Positions 1-6,390 of a DNA stretch of 6,390 nt are shown here, one piece after another. The position numbers and the translations under genes are program-made. The notes below the pieces were generated by a model. The model made no database searches, was not told the origin of the DNA, and saw only the letters and a list, made by a program, of their open reading frames with translations. The stretch covers positions 1 to 6,390 of the forward strand of contig SMWS01000151.1 in NCBI GenBank assembly GCA_004356685.1, given 5' to 3'. Each line of letters starts with the position of its first letter. Position 1 is the first letter of the stretch. Origin of the DNA: Deltaproteobacteria bacterium (lineage in GTDB: Bacteria > Desulfobacterota_D > UBA1144 > Nemesobacterales > N074bin48).

Positions 1-3000
1 ATTCCCACGCCACGCCCAGATATCTCACTTATCTCTGTTGCTGATGTAAAACCAGGGAGGAAAATTAGTTTATTTAAATCCTCATCTGACAGTCTATATG
101 AATCTGCTTCAGCGACAAACCCACCCCTGACAGCTGCCGTACGAAGCACTTCTGGCACAAGTCCTGCTCCATCATCCCCTATTTGTATTACCACCTGAGT
201 TCCTTCATAATATGCCCTGAGTGATATAGTGCCAACCTCATTCTTATTTAATGCTTTTCTGTGCTCAGGAAGTTCTACACCATGGTCAACCGAATTTCTT
301 ATAATATGAAGAAGCGGATTGGACATTTCTTCAATCACCGTTATGTCCAGTTCTACATCTTCACCATGTATACTCAATTGCACCTTTTTGTTTTGTTGTG
401 AAGCCGTAACCTTGACTGCCCTGTGAAGTCTTGTAGCAAGCGTTGCAAGTAGTGGTGCCATTCGAAGTCTCATGAACTTATCTTGGACTTCAGAAGTGAT
501 TCTCTGTTGTCTGTTAAGATAACTATAAAAATCACCTGTTAGATCTCTCATCTGAGAACCAACAGCTCTTATATCAGAGGTAGATTCAGATAATTCACGT
601 GCATGTTGATGAAATTCTGTATACCTGTCAAATTCTAATTCATCAAATTCATGGGTTTGTTGATTCAAAGCTTGTATTTCAACGGCTTCAAACTTGCCAG
701 TTTCGGAAACTGGGGGCAACTTGCCTCCAAGCATTATTGCTTCATACTGGGTTTTCAGAATTGATGTTACTCTTCTCAACCTATCAAGACTGGAAGACAA
801 TTTGGCAAGCTCTTGCACAAACCTGCTAAAATGCTGCTCAAAAGCAGACCTGTTTACTACAAGTTCACTAACGAGATTTACTAACTCGTCTAATCTCTCA
901 ATAGGTATTCTTACAAATTCTCCTGGCTTTCTTAAAACCTGTTCGGTTTGTTGAGTTCCAGTCTTGGACTTGTTATCCATATCAAAGATTCCACCCGAAT
1001 CCAAACCAACAAATAGTTCTTCTTGCTTAAAATCAGAAACGTTATCAACAGATTGAGCAATACCAACCTCATATTTAACCTCCTCTTCCAACAACAAATC
1101 GAAATTAGCATAAATATCAGGAAGAAGCTTATTTAAATCATCATCGTCTATCTTATCATTTATTATATTTTCTAGAAGATCAGATGTTTTAAACAATAAA
1201 TCTAGAATATTATTGTCTAAATTCATCGTCCCTTCATATAGCTTATCCAGCATATCTTCCATTCTATGAGAAATTTTTGAAACAGTGTCAAAGCCAACCA
1301 TTCCTGCGGCGCCTTTAATTGTATGCACGCTTCTTCTAACTTCCTGCAGGGAATTCTTATCCTTTAAGTCCTGAGTAATTCGGTTGAGACACTGTCCCAT
1401 ACTTTGTAAATGTTTGTTAGCTTCCACTAGAAATACCTCCAAAAGTTCTGGAGGAATATCCGAAGAAGGTTTGGAAGAAACTAGAGCATCTATTGAAGAA
1501 CTCGATTTGCTGGATACAGCTGTAATATCTTTTTCTTGTGTATTTATATCCCGGTATTCTGATTCACTTGTGTGTTCAACCGGGCCTCTATCACTTTCAT
1601 CTGCTCCTACAGATACATCCACAAATGATTTTATGTCTTTATATTGTTTTTTTAATTTCACTATTTCTTTTTGTAAAGAATTATCAATATTTTCTGAGAT
1701 AATTTTTTCCAACACTTCAGATGTTAACATTAATATATTTATTAATTCAGGATCGAGGACTATATTATTATCAACTATCTGATCTAACACATTTTCCATT
1801 TCATAGGACAATTCCGATACTGCTTGCAGGCCTATCATGCTGGTAGCACCTTTAAAAATATGCGCTCCTCTTCGAATGTCCTGTAATGCCAAATGATTAT
1901 CACTTTCGGATACAAGCTCTTCTAAACGAGTTTTCATAATACTGAGATGTTCTCTTGCCTCAACCTTAAAAACCTCGTAAAGCTCATCAGATATTTTGCT
2001 CTTTGCTTCTGAGAAATCCATACTTGACTCTAATTCAGATTCATTACTCAAAGAGGTTTCTTTAGATTCAATATTTAGATTATCACTACTATTTATTACA
2101 TCGAAGAATTCATGTTTTATATCAACAAATGTTTGATGAAATAGCTCGTTATTCTGGTCTTTACATAACTGGGTTAGGTATTGTGAACTATTATGCATGA
2201 GCTGATATTGTTGATCATTAAGTTCTGTAGCAGCGTCAAAAATCAAATTCACCAAATTACTCATTAAATCCGATAGCCGGTATATATAATAATACTTATC
2301 ATTATTTTCAGACTTGGTATGAAAACTAAACATTCCCGTAGCACTCTTGATTTTATGAATCATAGTCTTGATAGTAAAAATAGACTTGATTTTATCGGGC
2401 GATTTTGGATAATTCTCAAGAATATCAGATATTTCAATAGAGTTCTGAAGGGTTTCCTTTAGAAAATCATTTAGCAATTCTGGTGGGAAGTCTCCGCTCT
2501 GCTCATTCAATGTACTTTCAAATTGTCTGGGTTTAATTATTAAAGAACTATAAGAATCATCCTCTCTTGTAGTTATAGATTTAACGTTGTCATATTCATT
2601 TAACAACTTTTGGAGTTTTATATCAAATTTAGCTTCTTCTGTTTTGTTCATCAACTCCCCAAGTCTATTAATCAGCTTAATCGCAACAGATTTTGAATTG
2701 CTAAAATCTTCCTCTGACCCTGATTCTTTTATATCTTTAATAATTTGTAATAAAACACTGTTTACGCTTAAAACAGAATATGCTATTTGGATGTCTTTAT
2801 TGAATGCATTAAACTGGAATTTTTGTAAATAGTTCCTTATTTCATATATATTTTTGTTTAACGTATTAAATAACTCATCGTTATCTGTAGAATAACTCAA
2901 ACTCTCAACTGCATCAGACAGACTACCTATAAGCTTTAAAGATTGTTTTAATATTATATTGCCACTGCCAACTGTTTTTTTACTCTCAGTCTTTTTGCTT

Positions 3001-3464
3001 TTAGATTTTTCTTTTAGCTCCGTTAATTCTGTCTCTTCTAACTCAATATCAGATGAATTTTCCATAATTTCGGGTTGATTGGTGAGTTTGTTATATGACT
3101 TTCTAACATCATTCAGAATTGATTGGAAATCAATATCTCCCTCAGGAAGATTCTCTAAAAATTTTTTGATATAATCCACAGCATTTCTTAGAAACAATAG
3201 GGCTTCATCGGTAAAATCTATTTTAGTTGAATCAATATCTTCCAAGATCTTCTCAATATAATAAGATATATCACTCAGTTCTGTAACACCAATCTTTGAT
3301 GAAGCACCTCTAAGATTTTGTATAAAACGGTGCACTTCTTCAATACTTTCTACCCTTTTAGAACTGTGCTTAAATGTTTCTAGAACAGTCTCTATTTGAG
3401 ATATATAGCTTTTTACTTCAGAAACAAATCCGGATATTAATTCCTTATCAACAGGTTTACTCAT
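1..3464 (-). CDS. CheA/ChpA-type chemosensory histidine kinase with multiple Hpt domains (partial, C-terminus beyond window)
   Basis: One open frame of 1154 codons runs from the ATG at 3464 off the left edge. An in-frame TAA lies three codons upstream, which fixes the start; no clear Shine-Dalgarno is seen. Hpt-like modules sit at about residues 10-110 (H-box QNLRGAS, phospho-His replaced by Gln49), 325-440 (HKIKSATGM, His370), 490-585 (HIFKGATSM, His535) and 669-770 (HTIKGAAGM, His714). Charged Ser/Lys/Glu linkers separate them. The CheA dimerisation region follows (RIPIERLDELVNLVSELV from about 851, FDELEFDRY near 940, MRLRMAPL from 998). The ATPase N-box is HIIRNSVDHG (His1053, Asn1057), G1 is GDDGAG (1096-1101), the F-box LPGFTSA is near 1139, and the G2 box SGRGVG is at the edge. 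By family, it is a cytoplasmic or membrane-array kinase that autophosphorylates Hpt histidines and passes phosphate to response regulators. The FDxLExDRY signature is typical of pilus-type (ChpA/PilL) and cyanobacterial hybrid kinases. CheW and possibly receiver domains should follow outside the window. The exact pathway (twitching or other) cannot be told here. Confidence 0.95.
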   Translation of the reverse strand, partial: MSKPVDKELISGFVSEVKSYISQIETVLETFKHSSKRVESIEEVHRFIQNLRGASSKIGVTELSDISYYIEKILEDIDSTKIDFTDEALLFLRNAVDYIKKFLENLPEGDIDFQSILNDVRKSYNKLTNQPEIMENSSDIELEETELTELKEKSKSKKTESKKTVGSGNIILKQSLKLIGSLSDAVESLSYSTDNDELFNTLNKNIYEIRNYLQKFQFNAFNKDIQIAYSVLSVNSVLLQIIKDIKESGSEEDFSNSKSVAIKLINRLGELMNKTEEAKFDIKLQKLLNEYDNVKSITTREDDSYSSLIIKPRQFESTLNEQSGDFPPELLNDFLKETLQNSIEISDILENYPKSPDKIKSIFTIKTMIHKIKSATGMFSFHTKSENNDKYYYIYRLSDLMSNLVNLIFDAATELNDQQYQLMHNSSQYLTQLCKDQNNELFHQTFVDIKHEFFDVINSSDNLNIESKETSLSNESELESSMDFSEAKSKISDELYEVFKVEAREHLSIMKTRLEELVSESDNHLALQDIRRGAHIFKGATSMIGLQAVSELSYEMENVLDQIVDNNIVLDPELINILMLTSEVLEKIISENIDNSLQKEIVKLKKQYKDIKSFVDVSVGADESDRGPVEHTSESEYRDINTQEKDITAVSSKSSSSIDALVSSKPSSDIPPELLEVFLVEANKHLQSMGQCLNRITQDLKDKNSLQEVRRSVHTIKGAAGMVGFDTVSKISHRMEDMLDKLYEGTMNLDNNILDLLFKTSDLLENIINDKIDDDDLNKLLPDIYANFDLLLEEEVKYEVGIAQSVDNVSDFKQEELFVGLDSGGIFDMDNKSKTGTQQTEQVLRKPGEFVRIPIERLDELVNLVSELVVNRSAFEQHFSRFVQELAKLSSSLDRLRRVTSILKTQYEAIMLGGKLPPVSETGKFEAVEIQALNQQTHEFDELEFDRYTEFHQHARELSESTSDIRAVGSQMRDLTGDFYSYLNRQQRITSEVQDKFMRLRMAPLLATLATRLHRAVKVTASQQNKKVQLSIHGEDVELDITVIEEMSNPLLHIIRNSVDHGVELPEHRKALNKNEVGTISLRAYYEGTQVVIQIGDDGAGLVPEVLRTAAVRGGFVAEADSYRLSDEDLNKLIFLPGFTSATEISEISGRGVG

Positions 3465-3528
3465 AACTAATTATTTATTATCTATTTATTAGTTTGTTAT
3501 TATAATTCTTTGTATATTGCTATAGGGC

Positions 3529-3546
3529 ATTACGCGTTTCGGGAAC
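3529..3546 (+). repeat. Left terminal inverted repeat of the IS1595-like remnant
   Basis: ATTACGCGTTTCGGGAAC on the plus strand matches the complement of the right end (ATTACGCGTTTCACGGATC) with a perfect 12-bp core, then a one-base gap and one mismatch. It contains the transposase stop codon. Only about 65 bp separate it from the kinase start codon. Confidence 0.75.
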
Positions 3547-4024
3547 TAAAATTTAATAAAACCGAGATTAATTTTAATACAAATTCTTCTGTACTCAAAT
3601 GTCTGTTATTAAATCTGAATTCTTGTTCCTTTACATAGTATATAAGATTATATTTAGATACGCCATGATGCTTAAGAAGATGTTCTTTTAGACAACCCCA
3701 GAATCCTTCTATACCATTCATATGTATTTCTTTCCCTTTTTTTCTTTTACATATTCCTCTTTACCATGATCTATTGTTTCGTGATGATAACCCTGCTTAT
3801 TTAAACCCTTATATGACTTTCAGGTATCTGTATATAAATAACTTTGAAGAACAATTCTTCCTCCTATTATGTCTTGAAGAGTTTTCTTCTCTGCTACCAT
3901 CTGACAACTTTGATAGACTACAAAAATAACACCTCAAACAGTGCCTTATTTCAGGGAATTTTGCGTGTCCAAAAATTCGCATAATTTTGTACACGCTTAA
4001 AGTGCTTGTAAACCTTTTAAACAT
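3530..4024 (-). pseudogene. Broken IS1595-family transposase
   Basis: Read on the minus strand, the recognisable catalytic half is spread over two frames. From 3900 one frame gives MVAEKKTLQDIIGGRI, then YTDT, then a TGA stop (3822-3820) where family members usually have Trp in a TDxWKSY-like motif. It continues as KSYKGLNKQGYHHETIDHGK. A one-base shift at an A7 run (3743-3737) leads into the frame with MNGIEGFWGCLKEHLL and KEQEFRFNNRH, ending at the TAA at 3532-3530. The YTD aspartate and the NGIE asparagine match two positions of the DDNK-type catalytic set known for this family. The first aspartate and a clear zinc ribbon are not seen. Upstream, 4024-3901 keeps an open frame starting MFKRFTSTLSVYKIMRIF, but it does not join the catalytic frame and has extra stops around it. 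I infer an inactive gene. The family call is strong for the C-terminal part and weak for the N-terminal part. Confidence 0.75.
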
Positions 4025-4045
4025 TACGCTAAACTATTATACTAT

Positions 4046-4064
4046 GATCCGTGAAACGCGTAAT
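4046..4064 (-). repeat. Right terminal inverted repeat of the IS1595-like remnant
   Basis: Read on the minus strand this is ATTACGCGTTTCACGGATC, the partner of the left repeat at 3529-3546. The transposase reading frame starts about 20 bp inside it. Outward, TAGAGA on the right and TAGGGC on the left suggest that the true repeat is a few bases longer. Confidence 0.75.
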
Positions 4065-4307
4065 TCTCTACTGTATTATCTAGATAAATTGATTCAAACC
4101 CTAGTATGTTCAAGGTATTTATCAATTCATTATATGATTATTGAAGATACACTCTTAAAAACCTCCGTAATTGTTATCTTTATTCAAAACAACCTAATGA
4201 AGTAACTACCTATTTAACGGCAATAAAAGTGCCAAAATATTAACATTATTCTTTATTTTACTACATTTTTACTAAAACTTACAATACATATTTAGTGAAA
4301 CTGGTTA

Positions 4308-5774
4308 TTATTTACCAACATTAAAATGAATAGTAGCCTGTGTGTAGAACCAGTCCATCTGATCTTCTTTATCAAACACTACTTCTACTCCGTCCGAGCC
4401 AAAAAAATGCGAGTAACCAATATAAAACGTCAGGAAATCAAGCGCATTAAAAGTCATTGCTACATCTATCTCTCCACCAAGGTCTTTCTCTATATTATTG
4501 CCCTCTATAGGATTTCTGAACGCATACCCAAACACAGAGTTATTAAATGGTCCGGAGCCACCTATCCAAACTTCGTCATCAGATGCAAGCCAAAACAGAT
4601 GCCCGTCTACAGATAAGCCTACTTTACAATGAAGTTTTAAGAATAATTGAAAATACGCATCTGCTAAGTTGCTAAATGCATTTGCATCCATAGACCCATA
4701 CCACTTGTGATTTGTAGGAACCATATTAAAAAACGTCCCGTTGTCCCCGTCATTCGGATCATCATCTCCAGATGCATAAGCAAACCCCAGCCTAAGCCAT
4801 GGGTTTAATGGAACATTTAAGAACTGATAACCAACTTCCCCTATAAACGCAAAAGCCTGTTGATCCAAATCACCAAAATCTCCGAACTGAAATGCTATCC
4901 ACAACAGCAGATCAAGCTCACCAGAGCCTACTTCATATGCTCCTGCAATGTTTGCCCCTATTGTATTTATCTTTATATCGTCGCCTGCTCGGGCGATTGC
5001 CGGGTTTCTATCATCATAATAATAGTAATTAAAAATCTTAAACTGTGTATTTGGAAGTATAAAGTCTTTTTTAAGTGTAAGAGACCCTCCCCCTATCACT
5101 ACATCGTCCAGATCCTTCCAAAGACCGTCATCAAAATCAAATCCACCGAATGTTACATATGAACCAAAAAGATTAACATCAATACTATCGTTAGAATAAC
5201 CTGCTGTACCACCATCAAATCTTCTGCCTATATTAGTCCAGTCCCAGGTGCCTATTAATCTTTCAGCAAGTCTTTTTTTAATTACCCAGTTTAGTTTCTT
5301 AGCATCTTTATATAATACTTCTGCTCCGTCTCTTATAGGAATTCTTCCACCTTTAAGATAAACGCCCCCCGGGTCTTTATAGCTTATAAATGCCTCACCT
5401 ATCTGGAAATTACCCGGACCAGTATCATTACCACTTGCGCCAAAGTACAGACCGCCTGGACCAAAAGGTGAGTCATTGGGAAGATCAAATGCTTTTACAC
5501 CCTGTCCCATAACATGGAACATAAGGTTATCAAATTTAAAGTCTACAAACGCTCTAGCCCTAATCAAAAAGAAATTATATGAATTATCAGTTGGTGTCCC
5601 CTGTCTTTCAAATGTGCTCCAATACTCATCCCTCAATCTTATATTAACACCCCCGCTTGTATGGGATCTTATAAACGATGAGGTATCTGCTGTCTCCTCG
5701 GTATAGGAAAAGTTTGGGGAAAACATGAAGCAAATCATAAAAATTGCAATAAATTGCAAAAGACTTTTTAACAT
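4308..5774 (-). CDS. Alginate-export-family outer-membrane beta-barrel porin
   Basis: The gene is complete, 488 residues from the ATG at 5774. Two in-frame ATGs lie upstream (5798, 5792), but an AGGGAG ribosome binding site sits 9 bases before 5774, between them and the chosen start. The protein then opens directly with a signal peptide: MLK, a hydrophobic run to about residue 18, and probable cleavage near residues 23-24. The rest alternates polar and hydrophobic residues as in a beta barrel, with many aromatic girdle residues. Family-like landmarks are GGRIPIRDGAEVLY (about 142-155), RLIGTWDWTNIGRRFDG (172-188) and the acidic GDDDPNDGDNGTFF stretch followed by NHKWYG (336-360). These fit the alginate-export (AlgE-like) barrel family, whose members conduct anionic polysaccharides or small solutes across the outer membrane; the substrate here is unknown. 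The C-terminus (HFNVGK) ends in Lys rather than the common aromatic residue. The gene appears monocistronic and intact. General porin function is likely; alginate itself is unproven. Confidence 0.85.
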   Translation of the reverse strand: MLKSLLQFIAIFMICFMFSPNFSYTEETADTSSFIRSHTSGGVNIRLRDEYWSTFERQGTPTDNSYNFFLIRARAFVDFKFDNLMFHVMGQGVKAFDLPNDSPFGPGGLYFGASGNDTGPGNFQIGEAFISYKDPGGVYLKGGRIPIRDGAEVLYKDAKKLNWVIKKRLAERLIGTWDWTNIGRRFDGGTAGYSNDSIDVNLFGSYVTFGGFDFDDGLWKDLDDVVIGGGSLTLKKDFILPNTQFKIFNYYYYDDRNPAIARAGDDIKINTIGANIAGAYEVGSGELDLLLWIAFQFGDFGDLDQQAFAFIGEVGYQFLNVPLNPWLRLGFAYASGDDDPNDGDNGTFFNMVPTNHKWYGSMDANAFSNLADAYFQLFLKLHCKVGLSVDGHLFWLASDDEVWIGGSGPFNNSVFGYAFRNPIEGNNIEKDLGGEIDVAMTFNALDFLTFYIGYSHFFGSDGVEVVFDKEDQMDWFYTQATIHFNVGK

Positions 5775-5783
5775 AATTATAAT

Positions 5784-5789
5784 CTCCCT
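5784..5789 (-). promoter_or_regulatory. Ribosome binding site that decides the porin start
   Basis: AGGGAG on the minus strand lies 9 bases upstream of the ATG at 5774. It sits inside the longer open frame that could start at 5798, so initiation at 5774 is favoured. This removes eight residues (MIMREIII) that would otherwise precede the signal peptide. Confidence 0.7.
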
Positions 5790-5854
5790 CATAATCATCG
5801 AAAATTTTATAATGTATAACTTTAATTGTCTGCCACTTCATTCCTTAATTATTA

Positions 5855-5883
5855 CATATACTATAACTTGTTTAACTATTCAA
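5855..5883 (-). promoter_or_regulatory. Possible sigma70-type promoter of the porin gene
   Basis: On the minus strand TTGAAT (5883-5878) and TATATG (5860-5855) are separated by 17 bases, about 80 bases upstream of the porin start. The surrounding DNA is very A/T-rich, so such matches arise easily by chance. No operator could be recognised. Confidence 0.35.
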
Positions 5884-5944
5884 TACCTATATATACACTC
5901 CTTAAAAACTAGATGAAGACACCCTGATAGAAAGTATTACCTCA

Positions 5945-5969
5945 CTGCATTAATGGATTTAATATGCAG
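5945..5969. repeat. Small inverted repeat in the porin upstream spacer
   Basis: CTGCAT (5945-5950) and ATGCAG (5964-5969) form a perfect 6-bp inverted repeat with a 13-base centre. A further TAA/TTA pairing is possible if a two-base bulge is allowed. It has no adjoining T-run typical of a terminator in the direction of the genes. It could be a protein-binding site or chance; no function is assigned. Confidence 0.35.
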
Positions 5970-6018
5970 TCATGTTTTATCTATTATTTTCAAAAATTAT
6001 TTTAAACTTACAGAAATG

Positions 6019-6043
6019 TTCCCATAGTAATAAGCTACGGGAA
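6019..6043 (-). terminator. Hairpin just past the IS481 transposase stop (possible terminator or IS-end structure)
   Basis: TTCCC-A-TAG, a 7-base loop and CTA-C-GGGAA pair with one mismatch, giving an 8-bp stem in 25 bases. It lies 8 bases beyond the transposase stop codon. A T-run does not follow directly on the minus strand, so intrinsic termination is uncertain. It could instead be part of the insertion sequence end, since TGTTCCC beginning at 6017 resembles a TG-starting IS terminus. Confidence 0.4.
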
Positions 6044-6051
6044 ATTATTAG

Positions 6052-6390
6052 TTAAATGTTTAGTCCCACGAACTTATTGGTAGGGATATTCTTAAAAAGA
6101 TAGGGTTTAATATTGTAATTATCAACAATTATATCATAAGGTGTTTTATAGTTTAATGATTTAAGTTTTTTTTGGTAGTTATACAATAGTAAAAATGACA
6201 TAATATGGTGTTTTAACTGCTCTATACTGTCATAATGATAAGCTTTTGTTGTATGGTCTTTCAGTACCCTGCAAAACACCTCCACTCGCCCATTTGTCCA
6301 GGGGTGTCTAAATCTTGTCAGTCTGTGTTGTATATTATTATCCAAACATATCTTATCAAAATCGTGTATTTTGTTCTTTGGCCTTAAATG
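6052..6390 (-). CDS. IS481-family transposase, C-terminal part (N-terminus beyond window)
   Basis: An open frame of 112 codons enters from the right edge and ends at TAA (6054-6052). It has no start codon in the window that fits the family; an internal TTG at 6345 is not the real start, because homologous sequence (RPKNKIHDFDKICLDN) continues upstream of it. HRLTRFRHPWTNGRVEVF is the hallmark of the IS481 DDE integrase-core domain, and the Glu of GRVEVF (codon 6282-6280) is the expected third catalytic residue. KAYHYDSIEQLKHHI, LLLYNYQKKLKSLNYKTPY and a short tail complete the usual C-terminus. The enzyme cuts and joins IS ends during transposition. The visible part has no stop or frameshift, so the copy could be intact; its first two catalytic aspartates lie outside the window. 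Confidence 0.9.
   Translation of the reverse strand, partial: HLRPKNKIHDFDKICLDNNIQHRLTRFRHPWTNGRVEVFCRVLKDHTTKAYHYDSIEQLKHHIMSFLLLYNYQKKLKSLNYKTPYDIIVDNYNIKPYLFKNIPTNKFVGLNI

Larger units (their letters stand above)
3523..4070 (-). mobile_element. Degenerate IS1595-family (ISXO2-like) insertion sequence remnant
   Basis: The element is bounded by inverted repeats sharing a perfect 12-bp core (ATTACGCGTTTC at 3529-3540 and its complement at 4053-4064). The similarity extends outward as TAGGGC on the left and TAGAGA on the right. At about 540 bp it is shorter than typical family members (roughly 0.7-1.2 kb), so internal sequence has probably been lost. The transposase stop codon falls inside the left repeat, as in compact IS. 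I could not find a convincing 8-bp target duplication outside either end, so the outer limits are uncertain by several bases. The family is assigned from the broken transposase frame, which carries an ISXO2-type C-terminus. The remnant lies directly upstream of the kinase gene. Confidence 0.7.
6017..6390 (-). mobile_element. Partial IS481-family insertion sequence (right side cut by window edge)
   Basis: This covers the transposase 3' part plus about 35 bp of downstream sequence. The inner boundary at 6017 is a guess based on TGTTCCC, a TG-starting motif at the edge of the hairpin beyond the stop codon. The opposite terminal repeat and target duplication lie outside the window, so the boundary cannot be confirmed here. 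Confidence 0.5.

Noticed and set aside
599..2832. Plus-strand open frames within 1-3464
   Set aside because: They are antisense to the continuous kinase frame, have no recognisable protein features and no ribosome binding sites.
3509..3528. 8-bp target-site duplication around the IS1595-like remnant
   Set aside because: The bases outside the left and right repeats (for example TATTGCTA and CTGTATTA) do not match convincingly at any tested boundary.
3987..4205. 72-codon plus-strand frame overlapping the right end of the IS remnant
   Set aside because: It crosses the terminal inverted repeat, has no recognisable motif and no convincing ribosome binding site.
4219..4233. GGCA/TGCC hairpin downstream of the porin gene as its terminator
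   Set aside because: The stem is only 4 bp and no T-run follows on the minus strand.
4271..4296. ACTAAA/TTTAGT inverted repeat just past the porin stop
   Set aside because: The stem is almost all A/T with a 14-base loop, and no T-run follows; it is expected by chance in this composition.
5818..5834. TGGCAG-containing site as a sigma54 promoter for the porin
   Set aside because: The required GC pair of the -12 element is absent at the correct spacing.
5644..5841. 65-codon minus-strand frame overlapping the porin signal-peptide region
   Set aside because: It is out of frame with the clear porin gene, and its predicted protein shows no domain; it is a shadow.

Overview
The window comes from a low-G+C, Gram-negative-type bacterium. 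The evidence is an outer-membrane beta-barrel protein with an export signal, a very large ChpA/PilL-type chemosensory kinase, and strongly A/T-rich spacers. A marine planctomycete such as an anammox-type bacterium would fit this mix, but that is only a guess, because no rRNA or marker gene is present. Every recognisable gene lies on the minus strand.

Layout. Positions 1-3464 hold the N-terminal 1154 codons of one uninterrupted CheA-like histidine kinase with several histidine-phosphotransfer (Hpt) modules, followed by the dimerisation and ATPase domains. The window ends inside the ATPase G2 box, so the C-terminus is missing. Positions ~3523-4070 are a decayed IS1595-type (ISXO2-like) element with recognisable terminal inverted repeats and a broken transposase gene. 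Its end lies only about 60 bp upstream of the kinase start codon. Positions 4071-4307 are A/T-rich spacer with no gene I can support. Positions 4308-5774 encode a complete alginate-export-family outer-membrane porin; its start is set by a clear ribosome binding site. Positions 5775-6051 are spacer with a possible porin promoter and two small inverted repeats. Positions 6052-6390 carry the C-terminal part of an IS481-family transposase that runs off the right edge.

How the parts relate. The kinase would receive signals (for surface motility or a similar behaviour, by family analogy) and phosphorylate response regulators that must lie outside the window. The porin seems to be its own transcription unit, not part of a kinase operon, since the IS remnant separates them. 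The two insertion sequences belong to different families and mark this as a locus of past transposition. I found no CRISPR array, tRNA, rRNA or defence system. The points most worth a second look are the unusual Hpt composition of the kinase and the structure of the IS1595 remnant.
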